A stretch of 64,000 nt of DNA, taken from positions 70,854,323 through 70,918,322 of the forward strand of contig CM035806.1 of NCBI GenBank assembly GCA_020466095.1, written 5' to 3'. Below are positions 22,844 through 34,627 of this stretch, in pieces (within the stretch, counting starts at the first letter, position 1; the number at the start of each line of letters is the position of its first letter). The position numbers and the translations under genes were made by a program. The notes beneath the pieces were generated by a model, which did not search any database, had not been told where the DNA came from, and saw only the letters and a list, made by a program, of their open reading frames with translations. The stretch comes from Chlorops oryzae. Taxonomy: Eukaryota; Arthropoda; Insecta; Diptera; Chloropidae.

Positions 22844-23769
22844 TATGTATGTTGATTGACTCATTTGTTGTTTGGCTTAGGGGTGTCCAGAATAAAAAAA
22901 AATATCGATATTTGATATTTCGATATTTCAAAACTATATCGAATATCGAAAAAATATTATTCGAAAAAATATCGATATATTGATATATCGGTAGTACATA
23001 CCTTGCAGGAAACGCGTATAGTTAAAATCTAGTGTTTTATTAGTTCCAACTCCACCAGTACTATTTCTTCTTTATAGCCCTGCCAATGTATTATTCTGAA
23101 GAAAATTAAGTTCTTTTTGCTAGTGCTATGTAGGGCTTAAAATTCCGGACGGTTTTTGCGATCCCGGAATTTCGGTAAATTTTTTCAATAAATACAAAAA
23201 GTTACATTATTTCACTTTAAACTTTTTTCAAGAACTCTTGAAAGTCCAGGTAAAAAAACAGTTCGATATCCCGTGATAAGTGGTTTGGGATCCCAGAGTT
23301 GCAAGCGCTAGTGTTGTGGGCGCCATTTAGAAAATAGTAAATTCCTGTCGAAAAACTTTAACGGGAACAGTAGAAAGCGGGAATAAATCGAAAATTTAAT
23401 TATAATAGGTATATTTTTTGATCCTACGCATGTTTGGGTAAAAATCAAGTGCTTTTAGTTTGCTTCTGTAAAAAATTATTATTATTTAAAAAAAGAATTT
23501 TTAGGTAATGTGTATGAAAATCTGAAATTGCATGTACCTTACATATTGATGCAGAAGTTATCGCGGTTGTGAGTGATGTAAGTGGAAGTCCTTGGGATAC
23601 TAACTTTTTTTTTGCTCACCACAAACAATTGATTCGGGTTCAATAAACAGGCATATACGGTTAGTTTTAGAAGTTTTTTAATGTTAATTTTTGTGAAATA
23701 TTTGATGGAAACGTTTGTACATTTTATGTAAAAAACTATTCTAACCAACGCTTTCCGCCAGAGGTCATT

Positions 23770-25857
23770 AATAATACTCGCTGCATTATGTGCTCTCCTG
23801 TCATCTTGCTTCGGTTATTTGGAACGGCCAAGTTAACCGTTGAAGCTAGTCTCTCTGAGGAAACTGACGAAGCTGGTGGGGTAAGGTATTTTATTGCTAA
23901 GTCAGACAGAACGGGTGTAAAATGTTAACTTTCAACCCAATATTTCAATGCACTTTCATTTCTACGCAAATTTGGTTGGTCTAAATATTGCTTTAGTTCG
24001 CTCGGCACTGCTCCATGACTTGGAACTTCAGAAGTTGTTAAGCTTCGTGAAATAATATGTTCATGCCTTTCCCATATTGAATTACAGCTATGCGGTAAGT
24101 GTATGGGTAACGTTTGAATAGGCGATACTCGGTTCCTAATTCTGTGCGCTGTGTGAATTTCCGAGCTCAGCTCAATTACCGCTTTCGAAGCAGCGAGTGC
24201 GGATGAAAAATATATTTTCTTGAATCTAGGATTAAGAATTGTGGCTTTCGCCAAAAATATTTTGTTCCAATGGAATAAGCTTCAATTGAACATTCGAAAG
24301 AATTGAACTTTTAAAAAAATTCCCTGAATCTGTTAAAGGATGTAAGTTTTCAACGGTTTGGAGCAGCAAGTTTGACAAAGGTATAGGAAGGCTTGCTGTT
24401 ACATAACTCTCCGCGCTTATATCCACTGTAGCTTCTTTAAAAGGCTTCAGAATATCTATTAAATCTTTGAAAACAGTTTGCACAGAGAACGGTATCATGT
24501 CTGGAACATTTTTTTGGTTTTCGCTTCTAGCGGCCAAGACTTTTGCTATGTGCTTTGATAATAGCAGAAAGCGTTCAAGCATGTCAAATGTTGAGTTCCA
24601 GCGCGTTTTTACCGACTGAATTAAATTGTAAGACAGACCGTCTTCCTGAATCTGAACAGCCTTAAGCTCGTCCATTGCTGAAACAGAGTGCTTTAAGTAA
24701 GCAACAATAGCTTTCACTCCCTCTATTGCAGTTTCGACGTTTTCCAGCGCTGCAGTAACAACAGTATGCATCAAATGAGCCATGCATGGGATGTGGTTTC
24801 CCTTGCCCAAAAATTTATTTGTCGCAGCAATCATATTTGCATCTCTATCAGTGGTAATCGAAATTATTTGTTGTTTTTCAATGCCGAATTCATTCAAATC
24901 ATGTTTCCAGCAGTCAACAATGTAATCGGCAGTGTGGGACTATATTAATAAAGTAGTTTTAAAAAAAATTAAAATATGTATTAAATGTAGTAACAAAAAA
25001 TCTACCTCATGAAGTCCTTGCGCAGACAGAGAGATGGCTTCCAAGTCATAAGAATTATCGCTGTTATTTATAAAATGACAAGTCAATAGTAGAAAACTAC
25101 GAGTTGAATTTGTAATTGTTACGATGTCACTGGTCAAGCTGATGTTCTTTACATTTTGAAACTCTGTTCTCAATATGGATTTAGTTGCACAATATCGCTG
25201 CTCTATCAATCTTGTCAGCTATAGAGTCAAGAAGAAAATTCATTTAGTAAACCGTTTTTTGCGCTCCGGAAAATTAAATATTTAGATTCTTTCCTATGAC
25301 TTACTTTTTGCCGGGATGGCATCTTATATTTGGGCGCTACAGTTCGAATAAACTTTTTAAGTCCATCTTTTTCAACACAGTTAAATGGTAAGATGTCTAT
25401 GCAGACCATATATACCAATGCCTGTGTTATATCACTGTGTTTTTGTCCGCCTTCTACGTAGAAAAAAAAAATTTAAGCAGTAAGTACGTACATACATCTA
25501 TATTGGATTTAAACTATATATATTTGAACTTTTGCCAAGCATACCTTGATAGCTATCGGTTCTTTCCAATACTTCCTTTAAAGTTGGTTGTTCGTCCACA
25601 ATACCTTTTGATGTTGATGCTTTATCATTTTCTGAGGTAGCTGCGACCTCTGCAACGTCCTGCAGGGAGTCACCAGCACTTTGCTTAGCATTTCAATTTT
25701 TACTTGCCTCTAAGCGCTGGAATGCGTGAAAATGGATTCGCTTTAAATGTGTTCTCAAATTCGTTGTGTTTCCACTGGTTCTATATTTTCTCCTACAAAT
25801 ATTGCAAATTGCAATATTTTTTTCTGATTTTTTAAAAAAACACCACACGTTACTCAT
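23770..25857 (-). pseudogene. hAT transposase, BED-finger type, broken
   Basis: Minus-strand pieces in order: an ATG and BED zinc finger (CNICRRKYRTSGNTTNLRTH then LKRIH, 25690-25857), a Ser/Thr/Glu linker, a segment around PFNCVEKDGLKKFI (about 25227-25418), an RNase-H-like core with LTSDIVTITNS (about 25100) and ISITTDRDANMIAA with IPCMAHLMHTVV (24766-24897), and the dimerisation region with YLTPPASSVSSERLAS and NRSKMTGEHIMQRVLL (about 23780-23900). This is the ZBED1-like hAT architecture. Several stops and shifts, plus apparent short introns at about 24940-25010 and 25430-25560, prevent a single product. It cuts and joins DNA at hAT ends in active relatives. Confidence 0.85.
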
Positions 25858-26137
25858 TTTCACTTTTTGATTAAGCTCAACGGCTCTTCCACGAAAATAA
25901 CGGAGTGCAACAGAGTTACCATAAGAATTTTATTGTTAGTTTTCGCCATTAGTGCTACCACCTTTTCAGTTTTCAAAAGCACTTTGCGCTAGGCGTGACG
26001 AAACGCGCGTTAAGAAATGCTCGTGTATAACACCACTATATAATTTCCTAATTTATATGTAAGATTTTAAGATACTTCATAAATCAAATTTAATTAATTT
26101 TGTAATTTAGAATTTGGAATTGAATTTTAATTCATTG

Positions 26138-27333
26138 CCCAGCAAACATTTAGACTCTTTTTAGACTACTTTTAGACTCAAAATTTTGAGCAAAACAGTA
26201 TAAATTGAGCTTCAAAAAGCCTCTGAAAGCAGTGTGCTTTTCTTTGAAAAGGGACACACGTTTAGAGTCTAAAATAAGAGTGTAAAAAAAGTATAATCGA
26301 ACTGTGTTTTTAAAGTTTTATTATACTCTTTTTCAGAAATGTTTTCGAAACATTTCACAAACATTTCGACTATTTTTAGACTTTTAAAACCGTGTTTTTA
26401 AAGTGTTATTGTACTCTTTTTAAAGTTTTTTATACTTTTTTTTGAAGTATAAAAATAGTGTTTTTGCAGTTTAAATGAGACGTAAATCAACTCTCCTTTT
26501 ATCACTATTTTTACCCCTTTTTCTTCCTTTCACTGAAATTAAAATCATAATTTTTTTCGCATAATTTTTTATTTTATTCCAATAACTCGTTTTGAATTAA
26601 AAATCTCAACAACAATAAACTCTTATAATGATAACCAGTTTTCAAAATACATCAGTCTTAATTCACATTGACTTGAAAACTAAAAATAACAACAAATTCT
26701 TAGATACGTAGTTTTTAACTTCATAGCTTATTGATGCAACAGATCGTGGAAAACTTCCCAACGCTTCACTTCGTTACAACGAAATTTCTAAGTATTTGCT
26801 CCTTCACTTTCTCTTTAAATATCTATATTTTCGAAAATAGTGCACTCGTCGACGAAATTTTCCACTCCAGATGTTTTCGCCACAAAACTTTGCTGTTTGT
26901 TGGTTAAATGTTGAATAATGTCTTTGAAATCTTTCTTGTTTTAGTTTTTTCATTCTTTGCATTCTTTGAGTTTTATTCACTTAAATATGGCTGACAATGA
27001 ACGTGTGACCGAATAGATATAATAATGTTTTTAGTCTCAATATTACAATGAAAAACACTCAAATTAATGATAGTTATTTTTCAATCTTATTTCTGAGGGC
27101 TTTAAAAACAATATAAATTTAGTACCCTTTAAGACTCCATCATTTTGAGCGTTTCGAATTTAAAGCCTGTTAAGAGTGTTTTATGCTCAATAATAATACA
27201 GTAAAAAAAAGGGTCAAATTTATAACTTTTATAATTTTTTTTAGATTCTTATTTTTGAGGACTTTAAAATCAGTATAAATTAATACTCTTTCTAGACTCA
27301 AAAATTTTGAGACTCAAAAAAATGTTTTGCGGG
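26138..27333. mobile_element. MITE-like element with CCCAGCAAACA termini, nested in the hAT
   Basis: The left end CCCAGCAAACATTTAGACTC and the right end (reverse) CCCGCAAAACATTTTTTTGA are imperfect inverted repeats. The interior is a drifting series of TTTAGACTC / GAGTCTAAA and ACTCTTTT motifs in both orientations, giving foldback potential. No ORF. A target duplication is not evident (TG on the left, AA on the right). Confidence 0.65.
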
Positions 27334-28136
27334 AAGGGTACTCCAGTTATAAAATTTCCTTAAAGCCGCATCAAAAACATATAGGGGAACTCTTCAGGGT
27401 ATGGGACAGACAAAATATGTCGACTAAGTATTAAAAGTTGAACATTCCATTGATAGAGTTAAAAAAATTTTTCAGTTCGGAAGTTTTCTTTTAAAAAATA
27501 TATACTTTAGACGGGATTTACACTGTGAGACATTTCGATTTAAAAAACATACTTTTTTAATAAGGGACGCATGGGGATATGATATGGAAGCATTTTTCTT
27601 CCTTCCCCGTGCATCTCTTGAGAAAAAAAAATGTTTTTCTATCCACAAGTCGTGTTGTGTAAATCTCGTCTTAGTGATAAAAAGCACTGATTTGGCAGCA
27701 CTGATTTTCTCATTGACAAAAAAATATTGTATTTCGATACGGCCAAATCAGTATCGATACATCGAAATATCAAAAAATAGAGTATCGAGTACAAATATCG
27801 TTGCGATATTTCGATATTTCCGATATTTCGATATTATCGATATTTTTTGGCCAAGCCTAGTTTGGCTGGCCAAGCGTTGACATCGTTCGCGAATTATTTA
27901 AGTTGTATGCAAAAAACCGTTCCGTTCTTTGCAATTTTCCGTTGAGATTTTGAATTTCGTTGCTTGCAAAGATTTTCAATTCGTATTTTGATTTGCATTG
28001 TTCTTCGTTGGCTTTTGCTGTTGTCGTTGCGTTTATTTTCCGTTGATTGACTTAGGGTGTTTTTTACCTTTGTTTAATTATAACTTGGCTTAATTGAAAT
28101 CGTTCAGTTTTCGGTACTCACTTAATTAAAATAGTT

Positions 28137-29370
28137 ATGAGTGACCCAAAGACAAAGCCGAAATCGATGTGTCAGAAAAGCGGCAAGCGATGCATCCTTC
28201 CGCACTGTCAAAAGTCTATACGTGATTTTCCAAATTAAAGGGTTTTCAAGTTTCCATGCTTTGAGAGTCCCCTGTTTATGCAGTGGGTCCAAAAATGCAA
28301 TCTTAACGAGGACTTCATTGCTAACTGCTCCGGTCTTTTTCTCTGTGGAGACCATTTTTCTCAAGATGTAATAGGGAAAAAATTTTTAAAACGTGGTGCC
28401 GTTCCACAGCTGTATTTAAAAGAAAGAAATGAAGCATCTGGTCATGGCTACGCTGATGACATAGAAATTGATTTAAATCTTCTCAAGTCCCCACCACAAA
28501 AAAGGAAGCGCTCAGAATCGCCTGTGGGAGTTTGCTCACAATGTCATAAAAGCACCACAACTCTGAAATGCTACCAAAAAAAATTTTTTTCGATTCAAAA
28601 GTACGCTGATGTAAAAAAAAATCAGGTTAACGAGCTTAAAAAAGAAAATGCAAATTTTAGAAAAAGAATTATGCGCCTAAAAAGTAAACAAAATATATCT
28701 TGGACACAAAATCTTGATAAAATGACTTTGCATCCACTTCGACGTATAATTTTCTAAGAGACTCCTTAAAATTACATCTTCCGAGTCCCGCTTCGTTGTT
28801 CAGGTGGAATAATATAAAAAAGTTGCAGCCTGGTGATAACGAGTGCCTTTATGCAGCGCTCACCGAAATTAGCAAAAGTATGAATTCCTCTGATAGAGAA
28901 TGCGTTCTTGCCTGTGATGAGGTCGCAATCAAGCGAAGCCTTACTTACAAATCATCTGTTGATGTGATCGATGGATTAGCTGATGTAATTGAACGTTCAA
29001 ACCATATGGGAAGTCATATTTGCATCTTCGTTTTGCGCGGCATTTTCCGAAATTGGAAATTTGTCCTTAACTATTTTGTGCCCGAAACAAACATCAAAGG
29101 AGAAGATTTAAAAAAACTTATTTTCAAAAACCTGGGAATATCAAAAAAAGTCGGCTTGAATATCAGGGCAGCGGTTTTCGACCAAGGAGGAAATAATCGA
29201 AAATGCGGAAAAGAGCTTGGTGTAACAACAAAAAATCCCTATTTTTATTATGAAAACGAAAAAATTTTTTTACTCTATGACGTTCCGCACCTTTTTAAAT
29301 CCCTTAGAAACTCTTTCGTTAACGCAAACTTTCTAACCCCTGATGGGTTAGTCAGTTTCGATGTTGTTAA
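28137..29370 (+). pseudogene. P/THAP9-like transposase, N-terminal half, interrupted by piggyBac
   Basis: The ATG at 28137 begins a THAP zinc finger (CILPHC near the start, FLCGDHF about 60 residues on, GAVPQLYL at its end), a DNA-binding domain of the C2CH type. A coiled-coil segment follows (28600-28700), then the nuclease region: LHLPSPASLFRW in a shifted frame at 28770, ACDEVAIKR (first catalytic Asp), and AVFDQGGNNRKCGKELGV with LYDVPHLFKSLRNSF. Frame changes at about 28230 and 28750 break it. The frame runs to VSFDVV at the TTAA at 29367-29370, where the piggyBac end CCCATTAAC begins. The rest of the protein is absent on this strand. Confidence 0.85.
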
Positions 29371-31496
29371 CCCATTAACAACCGCACCTAAACTACTGGG
29401 TAGAAATTCACGAAACTTCGTACAGGTGCTAAAAACGAGAAAAAAAACGTCCGTTTTTTTTATTTTTTTTTATCTTTTCAGGTTTAGCCTGTAGGAGATG
29501 GTCGATTTTTCGACCACTGGTTCTATACGATATGCAAAAATGGAAAAATATGAAATATTCATTTGTGTTGAAATATTTTTTTTATTAATGTGAAATTGAG
29601 AAATCGAATCATAATTTAAAGGTTATGGAATGAATTGAAGCATTTAGTGTGAACAGCAATATCGCATTTTGAGCATTTAAATGAAGCATGTTTGTGACAA
29701 ACCCGGCAACGGCGAGGCTTTTCAATTTTGACGATTCCATGGTCTTTTCTGTCACTGCGAATTGAATTTAACGCAATCTCAGCACTTACGTTGGGTGCAT
29801 TTGGGATCTTTTGTGTCGAAGATCTCGCTTGTCGCAGCAGACATTCGGCCACGTACACGCAAAATTCGAGTTGTGCCATCACACTGCTTCTCTTTGGAGT
29901 AGCACGATTCTTTGGACGGTCAGTTCCTATCTTTTGCGTTTCGATAAAGTCTGCGTACTTTCGAAGCACAGTGTGAAGTTTCCATGCGTTGACCATGGCG
30001 GCGTCAAGAGCATTTGTCAGCAACGGCCAATACCACTTCTTGCCGCGTATGCGAATGCGGTAGTTGTTTGTGGCGTTGTCAAATAAGTCAACTCCTCCCA
30101 TGCGGTTGTTGTACGCTTTCAGAATTTGTGGCATTTCGATAATTGCCATTTTTCCTTGCTTTCGGTCCCAGCGTTTTACACGGTGCATAGGCTCTATAGC
30201 TTCGTGGTTCGATACAATTGTAACGACGGAGTTATCGTTCCAACGAGCCATCATCAAATTATTCTTCTGGTCGAACTCATAATCCAACGAACCACGCGCT
30301 GTCTTTTTCATTTGTTTAACATCTACAAGGGGAGCGTTGTTAGTTCGGTTGTCTCGAATGGTTCCAGTGCAAAAATATTGCATTTGAGATAAACGCGACA
30401 TAAATCGATGGGATGAAAAAAAATTGTCGAATGCAACGCAATGTTGCATTGTATGCTCCACTTTACTTAGCAACTTCAAAACAACTGTTTCTCCTAATCC
30501 ATACTCTGCAAAATTTGGATCCGCAACTGCATTAGCACCACCATATGGAATAAAAGAATAACAATAGCATTCAGCGGAACATAAACACCAATATTTAAAA
30601 CCAAAACGGATCGGCTTTCCCTTTATAAACATTTTGCATGAGTGGCGGCCAAAATATGCTATCATCTGTTCATCAATGGATAAGTTATGTGAAAATACAC
30701 CAAACTGCATGAATTTCTGATTCATCAAATTGTTCAATGGTGTCACCTTAGAGAACTTGTCATTCTTATCTAATTTGCGATTATCACAAACGTGAAAATG
30801 TCGCTTCAAACACAAAAAACGGCTGCGTGGCATTGTGTCACGAATCAATGGGCACTCCAGTGTAGGATTTGTCGACCAATAGCTATAAATTGTAGGCCGC
30901 GTATTGTATCCAGTTATAAACAGGATGCCAATAAATTGTCGAATTTCGTCTGCATCAGTTGAAAACATGGCTTCGTTCTTTTCGATTTTCGCATAGCCAT
31001 TAGTGCACTCCACTATCCAGTCAATCACTTCATCGTCAATAAACAAGTCAAATAATTCAATTGGCGAGTATTTGCCTGCAATTCAATCCGAAATTGAGAG
31101 AATAACGAAAACAATAAAAAAAACTATATATACCATATTTTGCAAACAGCTCCCCAATTTTTTCTTTCTCCAAGTCGACTGGCTGCTGTGGAAAAGATAC
31201 CTTCTTTGATTTTGACCACTTAGTTGGAAAAACGTTCTTCTTAGTGCCTTTTTTCGCTCGTTTGGTCGGTTCATTCGCATCCTCATTGCTATCGTGGGCA
31301 TCGTAATCAAGATCCTTGCCAAGATCAGGCGTCTTTGTGTTGCAATCATTAAATTCACACAAAACCTCGATGTTACCGGCAACTTCGCTTGGCAAAATCG
31401 CACCCATGTCACTTAAAAGAATATCGTTTTCGTCCAAATCCTCTACGTCGCTTACTTCATCTACTGTGACGGGCGGTAATATCACCAAATCAACAC
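29371..31496 (-). mobile_element. piggyBac-type transposon, 5' part cut by a BEL insertion
   Basis: The 3' end starts CCCATTAACAACCGC directly after TTAA (29367-29370), as expected for piggyBac, and interrupts the P-like gene. The transposase fills most of the body. At 31497 the sequence changes to a BEL LTR, so the 5' end of the element, its start codon and the second TTAA are displaced beyond the BEL element and the assembly gap. Confidence 0.75.
29616..31496 (-). CDS. piggyBac transposase (5' truncated, otherwise open)
   Basis: Two exons on the minus strand: 31496-31134 and 31075-29616, with a 58-bp GT-AG intron (31133-31076); the splice keeps frame as FAKY|GKYSPIELFDLF. The acidic N-terminus is rich in D and E. 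The catalytic core has SIDEQMIAYFGRHS (first Asp), CVAFDNFFSSHRF (second) and RMGGVDLFDNATN (third). The C-terminus is a cysteine-rich finger (CRVCHKHASFKCSKC, then HTKCFNSFH). Exon 2 is uninterrupted for 486 codons, which points to a recent copy. No ATG precedes exon 1; upstream codons are replaced by the BEL LTR at 31497. piggyBac enzymes cut and paste at TTAA without footprints. Confidence 0.93.
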
Positions 31497-31921
31497 TGTT
31501 ACGGATCTATTGGAATAATTGAGTATGCCAATTTTTGTAGTCGCTTAACCCTTTATTTTTAATTCGGTGCCGAAGGGCAGCACAAGATTTTTACATAAAA
31601 CGGCGAAAGCGCTTTAAAGCTATAAAACAAAATAAATTTAATAAATTCTATCTATTCTAAAAGGTATACTATTCTTACTTGGTTTACTTCCAATACTCTA
31701 TAATTTTTAGCTTTCCAAAGCTATGATTTCGCTTTATAAAAGAATAAAGCATCCATTTGCTCTCAACGCGTTCAAAGAAAAGAAGGAGGAAACGGATGTG
31801 ACTTAAATTCCACTTATAACTTATTGTCACTTAGGCTCCTAATGCATATTACTTATTATAGTTTAGCTTCTAGTGAATATAACATAGCTTGAGATCCCTC
31901 TCCAGAGCTGTGTTGCCAACA
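31497..31921 (-). repeat. BEL 3' LTR
   Basis: 425 bp, starting TGTTGGCAACACAGCTC and ending ATAGATCCGTAACA on the minus strand, with TG...CA ends. The last 36 bp recur at 34628-34663 as the start of the other LTR, immediately before the N gap. Confidence 0.85.
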
Positions 31922-31967
31922 TTCTCCCCCCGGTATTACGATGCTTGCGGAGTAGATACCTCTATGT

Positions 31968-32334
31968 TCACTGCTCTCGTGGTTTTCTGACATCCAGTAC
32001 TGCTATCTTCGTCGCTGGTCGATGATACACGCCGGTTCCGGTTTTGACTATAGCACTTCTTACTTGTCCGTCTTTGGCTATGAAGGTACTGGTGACAATT
32101 CCTTTGGGCCACGAGTACCGTGGAAGCTGCGGGTCGATAATAAGAACATGCGCAGGAAGTTTATTAATTAGCTCACTGAGAAGAAGAGGATTACCAAGAT
32201 GGGATTGAAGATTTGAAGCCTGCATGGTTGCTACGAGGTTTTTCACCTCCAATGAGAACGATATTAATGGCTCGAGGTTTTGGTTACTAATATTATTTGA
32301 CTTACGAATCTTCACAAGTAAACTTTGAATTATA
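31968..32334 (-). pseudogene. BEL Gag tail joined to integrase C-terminal domain
   Basis: The first part (SNLQSHLGNPLLLSELINKL) is the conserved DUF1759-type region of BEL/Pao Gag. Without a break it runs into LPRYSWPKGIVTSTFIAKDG and KTGTGVYHRPATKIAVLDV, the DUF5641-type segment that normally closes the integrase more than a thousand residues later. An in-frame deletion has therefore joined the two. The reading frame also continues across the mariner insertion into 33627-34570 when the insertion and its TA duplication are ignored. Confidence 0.85.
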
Positions 32335-33626
32335 TAAGGTGTAGTAAAAAGAAATCCATTATTTTTCCAATAGATGGCGTTATTTATCTGCATCTCGCGT
32401 TGTATAAGTCCGATCGTGTTCCGCTAGGGGGCATTAGAAAGATGACAGTTCCTACTAAAAAAGCTTTTTTGACACTTTTTTGATTGATTGATTCAGTTTT
32501 GTTTGAGAGCTTGTCAAAGATGGACATCAGCAAAGAGAAAATTCGATACATTTTACAGTTTTTCTTCGATAAGGGAGAAAACGCAAGCCAGGCGGCTGAA
32601 AATGTGCATAGCGTTTATGGACCTGATACTGTAACAGCCAATCATGCGCAATTTTGGTTTCGTCGATTCCGTTCCGGTAACTTCGATGTCAAGGATGCAC
32701 CACGCACTGGAAGGCCAATTGTCGAAAATGTCGATAAAATCATGGAAATTATCGAGTCCGACTGTCATGTTAGCATTGTTTCGATTGCAAAAGAGCTAAA
32801 GATTGCACAAAAAACCGTTTGGAACCATTTGAATAAGGCTGGATACACAAAGAAGCTCGATGTATGGGTGCCACACGAGTTAACGCAAAAAAACCTCACA
32901 GACCGAATTTCCATCTGCGAATCGCTGCTGAACCGCAACAAAATCGACCCATTTCTGAAGCGGTTGGTGACTGGTGATGAAAAAAGGGTCACTTACGACA
33001 ACGTCAAGCGAAAACGGTCGTGGTCGAAACACGGTGAACCGGCGGAAACGGTGGCCAAGCCAGGATTGACGGCCAGGAAGGTTTTGCTGTGTGTTTGGTG
33101 GGATTGGCAGGGAATTATCTACTATGAGCTGCTCCCATACGGCAAAACTCTTAACTCGGAACTCTACTGTCAACAATTGGACCGTCTGAAGGAAGCAATC
33201 GCCCATAAGCGGCCAGCTTTGGCCAATAGGAGAGGAATTGTGTTCCATCAGGACAACGCCAGGCCACACACATCGATAGTGACTCGCCAGAAGCTCCGGG
33301 AGTTTGGTTGGGAGGTTCTTCTGCATCCACCTTATAGTCCGGACCTGGCACCAAGTGATTACCATCTGTTCCTGTCCATGGCGAACAATTTTGCTGGTGA
33401 AACATTCGCTTCAAGAGAGGCTTCTGAAATTCGACTGTCTAAATTTTTTGCTAATAGGAACGAGGGCTTCTATGAGAGAGGCATAATGAAATTACCTTTA
33501 AAATGGCAACAAGTTATCGAACAAAACGGCGCATATTTGACCTAAATCGGGTCATTCTAACTATCTTAAATAAAGCCCTCAATTTAATGCAAAAATAATA
33601 AAAAAATTTCTTTTTACTACACCTAA
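32335..33626 (+). mobile_element. mariner transposon, full length
   Basis: 1292 bp. Ends TAAGGTGTAGTAAAAAG and (reverse) TTAGGTGTAGTAAAAAG, flanked by TA (32333-32334, 33627-32628 on the right at 33627-33628). It interrupts the BEL Gag frame precisely. It carries an open transposase. A second copy lies in the opposite orientation at 34764-35315. Confidence 0.95.
32520..33545 (+). CDS. mariner transposase
   Basis: 341 aa from the ATG at 32520; in-frame codons upstream lack ATG. The N-terminal half carries two helix-turn-helix units and the linker WVPHELT typical of mariner. The catalytic triad is VTGDEKRVTYDN, HQDNARPH, and PPYSPDLAPSDYHLF, with 34 residues between the second and third Asp (D,D34D). 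The usual TGDEKW is TGDEKR here, which might reduce activity. The length fits the family and there are no stops. The style is nearest to the mellifera/cecropia group, by impression only. Confidence 0.95.
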   Translation: MDISKEKIRYILQFFFDKGENASQAAENVHSVYGPDTVTANHAQFWFRRFRSGNFDVKDAPRTGRPIVENVDKIMEIIESDCHVSIVSIAKELKIAQKTVWNHLNKAGYTKKLDVWVPHELTQKNLTDRISICESLLNRNKIDPFLKRLVTGDEKRVTYDNVKRKRSWSKHGEPAETVAKPGLTARKVLLCVWWDWQGIIYYELLPYGKTLNSELYCQQLDRLKEAIAHKRPALANRRGIVFHQDNARPHTSIVTRQKLREFGWEVLLHPPYSPDLAPSDYHLFLSMANNFAGETFASREASEIRLSKFFANRNEGFYERGIMKLPLKWQQVIEQNGAYLT

Positions 33627-34570
33627 TATATTCTGGTTTCCCGAATATCATTTTCAGTGATTCTATGACTTGTGGCACTAAATTAGGAATGAGTAGTTGA
33701 CTACTGATGGGCTTTGCCTTTTAAGGCGCGCTGAAGGCGCAGCAAATTCTCATCGTTTGAGTACCCACAAATACGGGTTGAATGCTCAAAGCTACTTATA
33801 AAGCATTCTTCCGGCTTGCCAGAAAATTCGGGGAGCTCTTTGGGCACAGCTTGGCGCGCATATATCTGTTCTGATCGCAATACGCCTATCTGATTCCCTA
33901 CGCTCGTTTCTTTTTCTTCATTGTAACGACAAGTGCGCGCAGTGGTTGACTCATGATTGCTATTTTTCTGACTGACCATGCGTAAACTTTTTTCTTGATT
34001 TAAGAGGATATATTTTTTACGTATGAACATCAAATTAGCTTGCCTTTCTTCCTCCAAGCACATCAGTTCGAAATTCAAATCAATTTGACTTACACCTTTG
34101 TTTTCTGACGTTTCTGCACCGCTGCCTTTTGCCTTTACCTCAGCAGATTGGGGTACTGGCCGCATATCGCTGACAGCTGACGTAGTTGCATTCGAGGGCT
34201 GCGCATTCTGATCTTCACTATTCACATCGTTGTTGTTAACGTTGACACATGGTGCACATATCCACTCTTTTTCACTGACTTCGGCAGTGACGTTGACGCA
34301 ACTGAAGTGGTACCATTTGTCACATCGGTCGCACTGCCCCATATGGTCCACATCGATGTATTGCTTACATGATGCACACGCTTCCGGATCAAAGGTGACG
34401 TTACCGTCCCCAACCTTTTGCTGCTGTGGTGGAAGCTTCGGATCTGGACCAACGTTGTCGTTCCCCACGCCTTGTTTCTGATTTGCTGGGGTACTGCCTT
34501 TCCTTTTCTCCTTGGCTTTCGGAGTACTCATAGCTTTGTCTTTTCGTCTGCAATACTTTTCGAAATCCAT
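33627..34570 (-). pseudogene. BEL/Pao Gag with N-terminal PHD finger
   Basis: Starts with an ATG at 34568-34570 (MDFEKYCRRKDKAM). A PHD-type finger lies at about residues 65-110: CASCKQY, CDRCDKWYHFSC, EWICAPC, in C4-H-C3 order. A Ser/Asn/Glu linker and helical segment (FELMCLEEERQANLMFI) precede the capsid-like part (PKELPEFSGKPEECFISSFE). The frame continues past 33701 to the mariner insertion. PHD fingers bind histone tails in host proteins and occur in some BEL-type Gags; a chromatin-targeting role is inference. Confidence 0.85.
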
Positions 34571-34627
34571 TTTTTGGCGGTTCAGAGTCGGGAAAGTCGC
34601 AACAATTTATAACAACTTTAAAGATTT

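Larger units (their letters stand above)
22878..27859 (-). mobile_element. hAT transposon, full length with exact 8-bp duplication
   Basis: The ends TAGGGGTGTCCA and (reverse) TAGGCTTGGCCA are followed on both sides by runs of ATATCGATATTTCGATATTT-type subterminal repeats. The 8-bp target duplication GTTTGGCT is exact (22870-22877 and 27860-27867). The minus-strand transposase lies at 23.77-25.86 kb, and a 1.2-kb MITE-like element is nested at 26138-27333. Total 4982 bp. The ends are decayed and the transposase broken, so it is no longer autonomous. Confidence 0.9.

Noticed and set aside
29616..31496. The piggyBac transposase as a domesticated host gene
   Set aside because: It still sits next to a TTAA junction inside another transposon, and its 5' end is recently disrupted; no sign of host-gene context.
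33151..33414. Antisense ORFs within the mariner transposase
   Set aside because: Shadow frames of the intact transposase.
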